From the NCBI GenBank assembly GCA_037046735.1, contig JBAOHC010000029.1:186001-250000 (forward strand): DNA of 64,000 bases. The letters are read 5' to 3'. Of this stretch, positions 57,108 to 64,000 are shown one piece after another. The stretch is from JADKAV01 sp037046735. Its GTDB lineage: Bacteria > Actinomycetota > Actinomycetes > S36-B12 > UBA10799. The notes below the pieces were generated by a model that searched no databases, was not told the DNA's origin, and saw only the letters and a program-made list of their open reading frames with translations. The stretch's first letter is position 1; the number at the start of each line of letters is the position of its first letter. Made by a program: the position numbers and the translations under genes.

Positions 57108-58190
57108 ATGGCTGCACAGGACCCGCGAAAGATGGACAAGGGCAAGGCCCTCGACCAGGCACTGGCCAATATCGACAAGCAGTTCGGCAAAGGCTCGGTC
57201 ATGCGCCTCGGCGACGAGGGCCGCGCGCCGATCGAGGTGATCCCGACCGGGTCGGTGGCCCTGGATCTGGCGCTGGGCATCGGAGGTCTGCCGCGCGGTC
57301 GGGTCGTCGAGATCTACGGCCCGGAGTCCTCCGGCAAGACCACGGTGGCCCTGCACGCGATTGCCAGCGCCCAGAAGGCCGGTGGCATCGCTGCCTTCAT
57401 CGACGCGGAGCATGCTCTGGACCCGGAGTACGCGGGCAAACTCGGGGTCGACATCGACGCTCTGCTCGTCAGCCAGCCGGATACCGGGGAGCAGGCGCTG
57501 GAGATCGCGGACATGTTGGTCCGCTCCAGCGCGATCGACATCATCGTCATCGACTCTGTTGCTGCGCTGGTGCCCCGCGCTGAGATCGAGGGGGAGATGG
57601 GCGACAGCCACGTGGGGCTGCAGGCCCGGCTGATGAGCCAGGCGCTGCGCAAGATGACCGGGGCGTTGAAGAACACCGGGACCACGGCGATCTTCATCAA
57701 TCAGCTGCGGGAGAAGATCGGTGTGATGTTCGGGTCTCCGGAGACCACCACCGGTGGCCGAGCCCTGAAGTTCTACTCCTCGATCCGCCTTGATGTGCGG
57801 CGCATCGAGACGCTCAAGGACGGCACCGAGCCTGTGGGTAACCGCACTCGCGTCAAGGTCGTCAAGAACAAGGTCGCACCGCCGTTCAAGCAGGCCGAGT
57901 TCGACATTCTCTACGGGATCGGCATCTCCCGCGAGGGCGGTCTGATCGACATGGGCGTCGAGCAGGGGATGGTCCGCAAGTCTGGAGCGTGGTACACCTA
58001 CGAGGGCGATCAGCTCGGTCAGGGCAAGGAGAACGCCCGGGCGTTCCTGCGGGACAATCCCGATCTGGCCGACGAGCTCGAGAAGCGGCTCAAGGACAAG
58101 CTGGGGATCGGCGCTCGGATGGACGCACCAGCCGATGACGACATCGTCGACCTCAGTGGTCTGCCGGAGCCGGGGCCGCTGAACCTGTGA
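57108..58190 (+). CDS. recA: Recombinase RecA
   Basis: RecA forms ATP-dependent filaments on single-stranded DNA for homologous recombination and LexA cleavage. Motifs are GSVALDLALGIGGLPRGRVV, Walker A YGPESSGKTTVAL, IDAEHALDPEYA, IDIIVIDSVAALVPRAEIEG and the L2 loop GALKNTGTTAIFINQLREKI. ATG 57108 is preferred over 57090 because aagga lies about 11 bases before it, and MAAQDPRK is the usual N terminus. The product has 360 residues with an acidic tail. No intein is present, unlike M. tuberculosis. The stop overlaps recX (GTGA). Confidence 0.97.
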   Translation: MAAQDPRKMDKGKALDQALANIDKQFGKGSVMRLGDEGRAPIEVIPTGSVALDLALGIGGLPRGRVVEIYGPESSGKTTVALHAIASAQKAGGIAAFIDAEHALDPEYAGKLGVDIDALLVSQPDTGEQALEIADMLVRSSAIDIIVIDSVAALVPRAEIEGEMGDSHVGLQARLMSQALRKMTGALKNTGTTAIFINQLREKIGVMFGSPETTTGGRALKFYSSIRLDVRRIETLKDGTEPVGNRTRVKVVKNKVAPPFKQAEFDILYGIGISREGGLIDMGVEQGMVRKSGAWYTYEGDQLGQGKENARAFLRDNPDLADELEKRLKDKLGIGARMDAPADDDIVDLSGLPEPGPLNL

Positions 58191-58672
58191 CCGAGTCCGA
58201 TCCGCGAGAGGTCGGTCGGCTGATCGCACTGCGCTTCCTCGAGGCCAAGCCCCGTACCGAGGCGGAGTTGTACGGGGCGCTGTGTCAGCGCGGTATCCCC
58301 GAGGATGTCGCTTCTGAGCTTGTCGTTCGGTTCGTGACTGTGGGGCTGGTCGATGATCGGGCCTACGCCCGGCTGTGGGTGGAGTCGCGAATGCGGTCAC
58401 GGGGTCTGGGCGCCACCGCGCTGCGTCAGGAGTTGCGACGCCACCACGTACCAGACGCACTGATCGAGGAGGCCTTGGCCGACGTCGAACCGGAGGACAG
58501 CCTCGCCGCTGCCGTGGTCAGCGTGCGGGGTCGCGTCGCCCGGTGCCCCCTGCCGTTGTCGTACAAGGATGAGCGGCGGCTACTGGCCTTCTTGATGCGG
58601 CGGGGACACAGCGGGGATACCGCTCGGCAGGCGGTGCGGATGGCAGTCGACGAGGTTGCCGAGGCGAGTTGA
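58187..58672 (+). CDS. recX: RecA regulatory protein RecX
   Basis: RecX binds the RecA filament and modulates its activity. This 161-residue protein is built of three-helix RecX repeats: LRFLEAKPRTEAELYGAL-type (RFLEAKPRTEAELYGALCQR), YARLWVESRMRSRGLGATAL and RRLLAFLMRRGHSGDTARQA. The GTG start overlaps recA by four bases, so the two are co-translated and presumably share SOS control. Confidence 0.93.
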   Translation: MTESDPREVGRLIALRFLEAKPRTEAELYGALCQRGIPEDVASELVVRFVTVGLVDDRAYARLWVESRMRSRGLGATALRQELRRHHVPDALIEEALADVEPEDSLAAAVVSVRGRVARCPLPLSYKDERRLLAFLMRRGHSGDTARQAVRMAVDEVAEAS

Positions 58673-58691
58673 GTCGTACCCTGGAAGGACC

Positions 58692-60116
58692 ATGTCGCGC
58701 ACCTACCAAGTCCGTACGTACGGCTGTCAGATGAACGTCCATGACTCCGAGCGGCTTTCCGGTCTGCTCGAGGAGTCCGGCTACACCCAGGCATCAGAGG
58801 GGCAGACCCCAGATCTGATCGTGTTCAACACCTGCGCGGTCCGGGAGAATGCGGACAATCGCCTGTACGGCAACCTCGGACACCTGCGGCCCCTGAAGGT
58901 CGCGAATCCCGATCTACAGATCGCCGTCGGCGGCTGTCTGGCGCAGAAGGACAAGTCCCTGATCGTCGACAAGGCGCCGTGGGTCGATGTGGTCTTCGGC
59001 ACGCACAACCTCGGGTCGCTGCCCGATCTGTTGGATCGTGCCCGGGTGCGTCATGAGGCCCAGGTGGAGATCCTGCAGCAGCTCGACGAGTTCCCGTCGA
59101 ATTTGCCGACCCGCCGGGAGTCGGCATTCAGCGGGTGGGTTGCGATCAGCGTCGGGTGTAACAACACTTGCACGTTCTGCATCGTGCCGTCGTTGCGCGG
59201 CAAGGAGGAGGACCGCTCTCCGCACGAGATCCTCTCTGAGGTCCAAGCACTCGTTGATGACGGGGTGATCGAGGTCACCTTGTTGGGGCAGAACGTGAAC
59301 GCCTATCGGTACGGCGGGCGGCACGGGTTCGCGGACCTTCTGCGCGCCTGCGGGGACATCGACGGCCTACACCGGGTCCGCTTCACCAGCCCGCACCCCC
59401 GCGATTTCACCGACGATGTCATCGAGGCCATGGCGCAGACGCCCAATGTCATGCACCAGTTGCACATGCCGCTGCAGTCGGGCAGCGATGACGTGCTCAA
59501 GCGGATGCGGCGCAGTTACCGTGGGCAACGATTCCTCGGCATCCTGGACCGCGTGCGCACGGCCATGCCCGATGCGGCAATCACCACCGACATCATCGTG
59601 GGGTTCCCAGGGGAGACTGAACAGGACTTCCAGGACACCCTGGAAGTTGTCCGGCGAGCGCGGTTCGCTGGCGCGTTCACCTTCCAGTACTCGCCACGCC
59701 CCGGGACCCCCGCCGCAACGTATCCGGATCAGGTCCCCAAGGCCGTGGTTCAAGAGCGCTACGAGCGACTGGTGACGCTCGTGGACGACATCGCATGGGA
59801 GGAGAACAAGCGGCTTGTGGGTCAGGAAGTCGAGGTATTGACCAGCGTCGGTGAGGGCCGTAAGGACCAGGCCACCCACCGCAAGACCGGCCGCGCCCGC
59901 GACGGCCGCCTGGTCCACTTCCTCGATATCGACGACCGCGCGCGGCCAGGCGACCTCGTGTCCACCCGGGTCACCTACGCCGCGCCGCACCACCTGGTCG
60001 CTGACTCCGAAGCGATCGAGGTCACGACCACGTCTGGTGGGGATGCCCAGCACCGTGACCCAACGCCGGCCACGGATCAGGTCATGCTGGGTCTGCCCAC
60101 CGTACGGTCCATCTAG
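58692..60116 (+). CDS. miaB: tRNA-2-methylthio-N6-(di)methylallyladenosine synthase MiaB
   Basis: MiaB is a radical-SAM methylthiotransferase acting on i6A37 in tRNA, the product of MiaA encoded nearby. The UPF0004 domain has RTYGCQMNVHDSERLSGLL, FNTCAVRENADNRLYGNLG and VGGCLAQKD. The radical SAM cluster is GCNNTCTFCIVPSLRGKEED. A TRAM domain ends the protein (GRARDGRLVHFLDIDD). ATG 58692 is set by ggaagga upstream; an open frame start at 58656 would overlap recX. The product has 474 residues. Its 3' end overlaps a converging gene by 35 bases. Confidence 0.94.
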   Translation: MSRTYQVRTYGCQMNVHDSERLSGLLEESGYTQASEGQTPDLIVFNTCAVRENADNRLYGNLGHLRPLKVANPDLQIAVGGCLAQKDKSLIVDKAPWVDVVFGTHNLGSLPDLLDRARVRHEAQVEILQQLDEFPSNLPTRRESAFSGWVAISVGCNNTCTFCIVPSLRGKEEDRSPHEILSEVQALVDDGVIEVTLLGQNVNAYRYGGRHGFADLLRACGDIDGLHRVRFTSPHPRDFTDDVIEAMAQTPNVMHQLHMPLQSGSDDVLKRMRRSYRGQRFLGILDRVRTAMPDAAITTDIIVGFPGETEQDFQDTLEVVRRARFAGAFTFQYSPRPGTPAATYPDQVPKAVVQERYERLVTLVDDIAWEENKRLVGQEVEVLTSVGEGRKDQATHRKTGRARDGRLVHFLDIDDRARPGDLVSTRVTYAAPHHLVADSEAIEVTTTSGGDAQHRDPTPATDQVMLGLPTVRSI

Positions 60117-60687
60117 CGACGACGTACAGAACGCCGAAGGGAGCCGTCGCCACATCGACCGAAGCCGACTGCACCTGCGCCACTTGCTCGGCCAGCGAGA
60201 CCCAGGCTGGCGCACCGGCAGCGCCGACCTGAGTCGCCAGTTCCAGGTCCGTTTCTGCCAGGGCCCGTGCATCGCCATGCCGCAGAGCAGCCAGCACGGC
60301 GTCGTCGAAGGGGATAGCGGCCGGATTGGTGTGCCCGGGTGCCTTATCCGTACGAGACGAACTGGCGTCACCCATCACCAGCACTGCGTCATAAGCACCC
60401 AGTGAGCCGCCCGGACCAACCATCTCGGCCGACCGGCCGGCCAGCAGCCACCGTGCCATTCCTTCGGCCAGACCAACTCGCTTTCCGTGCCCGATCGTGA
60501 CACCGAAGCCAGCCAGCGACCAGGTCTCGTCGCCCACGGGGTGCTCCGGCAGCCCAGCGGCCACGTTCGAGCCAGCACAGGCCCAGTCCACAGCCGCCCG
60601 GGCCGCCACACGCACATCGTCCAAGTCGTGGGCCGCGCCCGCTGCGATCTCCGGTATCAGCAGGGGAGGGGTGGGCAGGAAGGCCAC
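60082..60687 (-). CDS. Class III extradiol dioxygenase-like protein of unknown function
   Basis: This 201-residue Ala-rich protein (PTPPLLIPEIAAGAAHDLDD, WSLAGFGVTIGHGKRVGLAE, YDAVLVMGDASSSRTDKAPG, AETDLELATQVGAAGAPAWV) fits the conserved actinobacterial family between miaB and miaA (the place of Rv2728c) that databases call LigB-like extradiol dioxygenase. The substrate is unknown, and it may not be a dioxygenase. GTG start. It is converging with miaB (35-base overlap) and lies 11 bases after the next minus-strand gene, forming a two-gene unit. Confidence 0.75.
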   Translation of the reverse strand: MAFLPTPPLLIPEIAAGAAHDLDDVRVAARAAVDWACAGSNVAAGLPEHPVGDETWSLAGFGVTIGHGKRVGLAEGMARWLLAGRSAEMVGPGGSLGAYDAVLVMGDASSSRTDKAPGHTNPAAIPFDDAVLAALRHGDARALAETDLELATQVGAAGAPAWVSLAEQVAQVQSASVDVATAPFGVLYVVARWTVRWADPA

Positions 60688-60698
60688 CCGCGCGCTGG

Positions 60699-60998
60699 TC
60701 AGGACGATTCCTTGGGCTTGGGAACGGCGGCCTTGGCTGCGTTCACGGCGTCCGTCGCCGCGCTGGACATCTGATTGCCCGCCGCCACTGCCTTGTCCAA
60801 GGCGCCCGAAACGGCACTGTCCACGGTGGCCGTGACGGCCGATGCTGACCCTCCGGTGCCCTCGTCGATCGCATCAGTGACCTTGTCCACCACTTCGGCG
60901 ATCTTGTCCCCGGACCCATCGACAAGACCACCGACGCCGGTCTTGACCTTGTCCACGATGTCGCTGGCCTGTTTGCTGATGTCCTCGAACGCGCCCAT
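60699..60998 (-). CDS. Small Ala/Asp/Val-rich helical protein (MT0933-antitoxin-like, tentative)
   Basis: This 99-residue protein starts MGAFEDISKQASDIVDKVKT and has a repeated helical pattern (GDKIAEVVDKVTDAIDEGTG, AVSGALDKAVAAGNQMSSAA). The DAIDEGTGG segment resembles the MT0933 antitoxin-like family of small actinobacterial proteins, but no toxin gene is adjacent. No signal or membrane segment is seen. An agaagc site lies before the ATG. The call rests on pattern only. Confidence 0.6.
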   Translation of the reverse strand: MGAFEDISKQASDIVDKVKTGVGGLVDGSGDKIAEVVDKVTDAIDEGTGGSASAVTATVDSAVSGALDKAVAAGNQMSSAATDAVNAAKAAVPKPKESS

Positions 60999-61054
60999 CG
61001 CTTCTCCTAGGTGCTGGCGGAACCCCAGCCCAGGATAGGGAGGACAATCGAGGA

Positions 61055-61927
61055 GTGTCGAACGCAGCCCTGATCGCCATCGTGGGGCCCACGGCCGCCG
61101 GTAAGTCGGCGGTGGCGATGAGCATCGCGCACCGCGTGGGTGCGGAGATCGTCAATGGTGATGCCTTCTGCCTGTACCGCGGCATGGACATCGGGACCGC
61201 CAAGCCCAGTGGGGCTGACCGGGCCGCAATAGCACATCACGTCATCGACACCCACGATGTCAGTGCCGAGGTGGACGTGGCTACCTACCAGCATCTGGCC
61301 CGCACCGCTGTGCGCGAGGTGCTCGGCCGCGGGGTGCCCGTGGTGTTGGCGGGCGGCTCTGGGCTGTATGTCCAGGCCGCCCTGGATGACCTGCAGTTCC
61401 CGGCGACGGACCGAACGGTCCGGGCGCGACTGGAGCAGGAACTGGCCGACGTGGGGTCACGTGCGTTGCACGCGCGGCTCGCGGCTGTCGACCCTGTGGC
61501 CGCGGGCGAGATCCAGCCCGCCAACGGTCGGCGCATCGTGCGCGCGCTGGAGGTCAACGAGCTCACGGGACAACCGTTCACCGCGTCCCTGGGTCAACCG
61601 ACGGCGTGGCTGCCGTCGCTGCGGATCGGGTTCGACCCCGGAGTGGCGGCAGTGGATAGCGCCATCGAGGCGCGGGTTCACCTCATGTGGCAACAGGGCC
61701 TGGTCGACGAGGTGCAGCGACTCGGACCGCACATGAGCCGTACGGCTCGACTCGCGGTCGGCTATCGCCAGATTCTCGAGGACCCGCAGACCGCTCGGGA
61801 GAGGACCATCACGGCCACCCGGCAGTTGGCACGCAAGCAGCGCAAGTGGTTCCGGCGTGACCCCCGTGTCCGCTGGGCGCAAACGCCTGCGCAGGTCGAT
61901 CAGATTCTTGGCACTCTAGAGGTATGA
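61055..61927 (+). CDS. miaA: tRNA dimethylallyltransferase MiaA
   Basis: MiaA transfers a dimethylallyl group to A37 of tRNAs reading UNN codons. The 290-residue protein has the P-loop IAIVGPTAAGKSAVAM, GMDIGTAKPS, VVLAGGSGLYVQAALDD, NGRRIVRALEV and GYRQILEDPQTARE. The substrate-contacting motif, usually DSxQxYRG, reads DAFCLYRG here, so the serine and glutamine are replaced. The GTG start follows gagga. The stop overlaps dapF (ATGA). Confidence 0.93.
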   Translation: MSNAALIAIVGPTAAGKSAVAMSIAHRVGAEIVNGDAFCLYRGMDIGTAKPSGADRAAIAHHVIDTHDVSAEVDVATYQHLARTAVREVLGRGVPVVLAGGSGLYVQAALDDLQFPATDRTVRARLEQELADVGSRALHARLAAVDPVAAGEIQPANGRRIVRALEVNELTGQPFTASLGQPTAWLPSLRIGFDPGVAAVDSAIEARVHLMWQQGLVDEVQRLGPHMSRTARLAVGYRQILEDPQTARERTITATRQLARKQRKWFRRDPRVRWAQTPAQVDQILGTLEV

Positions 61928-62733
61928 GTACCCGACTGCCGTTCACGAAAGGGCATGGCACCGGCAATGACTTCGTGCTGCTGCCCGATCCTGACGACCA
62001 GATCACGGTAACGGCACAGGCGGTGCAGGCTGTGTGCGACCGGCGGTTCGGCATCGGCGGCGACGGCCTGATCCGGGTCGTGCCGCAGGACGGGCGCTGG
62101 TTCATGGACTACCACAACGCCGATGGATCCATCGGTGAGATGTGCGGCAATGGAGCCCGGGTGTTCGCAGCGTATCTGCGCCAGCACGGCCTCATCGACG
62201 CCAGCGAGTTTGAGATCGGCACCCGCGGCGGGGTGCGGCAGGTGGCCTTTGATGACCATTTGGTGCACATTGACATGGGAGCACCGCGCCATGACGGCGG
62301 ACAAGTCACTGTGAGCGTAGGCGAGCGCAGGTGGCCCGCTCAGGCGGTGTTCATGCCCAACCCGCATGCGGTCGTGTTTGTGGACGATCTCGATCTGAAC
62401 CTAGAGGTGGCGCCGCAGGTCGCCTCCGAGATCTTCCCTGCGGGTCAGAACGTGGAGTTCGTCGTGGTGGCCAGCCCGGGTGAGCACGCCCGGATGCGCG
62501 TGCACGAGCGTGGGGTGGGCGAGACCTTGTCGTGCGGGACCGGCATCTGCGCGGTCGCCGATCAGGTCTGGGCCGCAGCCGGAGTGGTCGGCCCAGCACG
62601 GGTACGGGTGGATGTGCCGGGCGGAACGTGTTGGGTCCAACGCACGCCCTCAGGATCGCTGGTCCTGATCGGACCCGCGGCCCTGGTGGCCGACGGGGAA
62701 TTGAGCCACGAGTTAACGGAGATGTTTGCGTGA
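61924..62733 (+). CDS. dapF: Diaminopimelate epimerase DapF
   Basis: DapF converts LL- to meso-diaminopimelate, feeding lysine synthesis and the MurE reaction encoded at the left end. Both catalytic cysteines are present: SIGEMCGNGARVFAAYL and GVGETLSCGTGICAVA. The N terminus FTKGHGTGNDFVLLPD is typical, and the length is 269 residues. ATGA and GTGA overlaps tie it to miaA and hflX. Confidence 0.96.
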   Translation: MSTRLPFTKGHGTGNDFVLLPDPDDQITVTAQAVQAVCDRRFGIGGDGLIRVVPQDGRWFMDYHNADGSIGEMCGNGARVFAAYLRQHGLIDASEFEIGTRGGVRQVAFDDHLVHIDMGAPRHDGGQVTVSVGERRWPAQAVFMPNPHAVVFVDDLDLNLEVAPQVASEIFPAGQNVEFVVVASPGEHARMRVHERGVGETLSCGTGICAVADQVWAAAGVVGPARVRVDVPGGTCWVQRTPSGSLVLIGPAALVADGELSHELTEMFA

Positions 62734-64000
62734 CCGACATTCGGATCGAAGACCAACTGGCCGACCGCGAGGCGCTGCGCCGGGTGCCGGGGCTGTCCAC
62801 CGAACTCGAGGACATCAGCGAGGTCGAGTACCGCCAGATCCGCCTGGAGCAGGTGGTACTCGTGGGGGTGTGGACCGAGGGCAGCGCGCAGGACGCCGAT
62901 CGCTCGTTGCAGGAACTGGCCAGGCTGGCCGAGACCGCCGGTGCACTTGTTCTGGAAGGGGTCGTGCAGCGCCGCCATGTTCCCGACCCGGCGACCTATG
63001 TGGGCTCGGGTAAGGCCAAAGAACTGCGCGAGATCGTGGCCAGCACGGGTGCCGACACCGTCATTTGCGACGGTGAGCTGACGCCCGGGCAGTTGCGCAA
63101 ACTTGAGGCCGTCGTGAAGGTCAAGGTAGTGGATCGCACCTGGCTGATTCTCGATATCTTCGCTCAGCATGCGCGCAGCAAGGAGGGCAAGGCGCAGGTG
63201 GCTCTGGCCCAGATGGAATACATGTTGCCCAGGCTGCGCGGTTGGGGTGAGTCCCTGAGCCAGCAGGTGGGTGGCATCGGCGTCCGGGGCGGACCGGGTG
63301 AGACGAAGATCGAGATCGATCGCCGCCGCATCCGCTCCCAGATGACCAGGCTGCGCCGGCAGCTACGCGGCTTGGACCGGGTACGCGCCAGCAAGGCCGC
63401 CCGCCGGCGCAACTCCGACGAGCCCTCGGTGGTGCTCGCCGGCTATACGAACGCCGGTAAGTCCAGCCTGCTGAACCGGCTCACCGGTGCCGGCCTGCTG
63501 GTCGATGATGCCCTGTTCGCGACCCTCGACCCGACTGTACGGCGGGGCCGGACGCCCTCGGGCCGGCATTTCACGATCACGGATACGGTCGGCTTCGTCC
63601 GGCATCTGCCGCACTCGCTTGTGGAGGCGTTCAAGTCCACACTGGAGGAGGTCGAGGCGGCGGACCTGCTGCTCATAGTTATCGACGGCACCGATCCGGA
63701 TCCCTTCGGCCAACTGCAGGCAGTACGCGAGGCCATGCATGACAGCCGAGGCAGCGATGGCGCCGAGTTAGTGGTCGTGAACAAGGCGGATATCGCCGAC
63801 CCGGACACGCTGGCCTTGATCCGCCGCGACATCGCGCGCAGCATGGAGGTCTCCGCGCTCACCGGACAGGGTATCGATGATCTGATGCAGCGTTTGGACA
63901 CTGACCTGCCTGATCCCCTCCAGACCGTCGACGCGGTGATCCCGTTCGCGCGGGGGGATCTGGTGAGCCGCGTGTATGCCGTGGGAACCCACGTCAGCGT
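62730..64000 (+). CDS. hflX: Ribosome-associated GTPase HflX (3' end outside the window)
   Basis: HflX binds stalled or stressed ribosomes and splits them using GTP. The GTG at 62730 overlaps dapF and the frame stays open to the window end, so about 423 residues are seen. The N-terminal HflX domain shows TYVGSGKAKELREI, DGELTPGQLRKLEA, LDIFAQHARSKEGKAQVALA and GGPGETKIEIDRRRI. The G domain has G1 LAGYTNAGKSSLLN, G2-like ATLDPT, G3 TDTVGFVRHLPH and G4 VVNKADI, then G5-like EVSALTGQG. Order dapF-hflX is as in mycobacteria. Confidence 0.95.
   Translation, partial: MTDIRIEDQLADREALRRVPGLSTELEDISEVEYRQIRLEQVVLVGVWTEGSAQDADRSLQELARLAETAGALVLEGVVQRRHVPDPATYVGSGKAKELREIVASTGADTVICDGELTPGQLRKLEAVVKVKVVDRTWLILDIFAQHARSKEGKAQVALAQMEYMLPRLRGWGESLSQQVGGIGVRGGPGETKIEIDRRRIRSQMTRLRRQLRGLDRVRASKAARRRNSDEPSVVLAGYTNAGKSSLLNRLTGAGLLVDDALFATLDPTVRRGRTPSGRHFTITDTVGFVRHLPHSLVEAFKSTLEEVEAADLLLIVIDGTDPDPFGQLQAVREAMHDSRGSDGAELVVVNKADIADPDTLALIRRDIARSMEVSALTGQGIDDLMQRLDTDLPDPLQTVDAVIPFARGDLVSRVYAVGTHVS

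Noticed and set aside
56699..57280. N-terminal extension of lhr up to 57280
   Set aside because: It would run antisense through DUF3046 and into the recA start; the Lhr family begins close to ATG 56698.

Overview
The window is a GC-rich actinobacterial chromosome segment. Both flanks carry gene orders typical of the class Actinomycetes: a dcw cell-wall/division cluster on the left, and dapA-rnj-ftsK-rimO-pgsA-cinA-clgR-lhr-DUF3046-recA-recX-miaB-miaA-dapF-hflX on the right, the same set and order (reversed) as in mycobacteria. The MurE DNPR motif together with dapA and dapF points to meso-diaminopimelate peptidoglycan. I cannot name the species.

Left block (1-9024): murE (5' end outside), murF, mraY, murD, ftsW, murG, murC and ftsQ form one tightly packed + strand operon, mostly with 4-bp stop/start overlaps. 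It makes lipid II and the septal machinery. A leftward multicopper oxidase gene (9025-10485), interrupted by an in-frame TAG, is wedged between ftsQ and ftsZ. An ~850-bp upstream region then leads into ftsZ-pgeF-yggS-sepF-yggT. The place where divIVA is normally found holds a secreted fibronectin type III protein instead. Next come ileS (minus strand, with an altered GVHH signature), a DUF167 gene, lspA, rluD, dnaE, a membrane protein, a YbaK-type deacylase, hisDCBH and a thioredoxin.

Centre (31140-44051): a 12.9-kb island splits thyX inside its RHR/S flavin-nucleotide signature. An 8-bp repeat, aacgagga, sits at each edge, and joining the two halves across one copy restores a complete 238-residue ThyX. 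The island carries a three-gene tyrosine recombinase operon with overlapping genes, a type I restriction-modification operon (hsdM-hsdS-hsdR) and a DUF3800 gene. The first two recombinase genes are clean. Most of the rest (about 31.3-39.75 kb) is riddled with single-base frameshifts, and a 360-bp stretch inside the third recombinase gene is extremely G-rich and C-poor. This is either unpolished sequence or rapid decay; only the raw reads can tell.

Right block (44044-64000): the 3' half of thyX is followed by lysine/peptidoglycan precursor synthesis (dapA, dapF), RNA processing and translation (rnj, rimO, miaB, miaA, hflX), chromosome segregation (ftsK), phospholipid synthesis (pgsA), and DNA repair (lhr, recA with an SOS box, recX). 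Single-base frameshifts are seen in rimO and lhr. No tRNA, rRNA or CRISPR array was seen.
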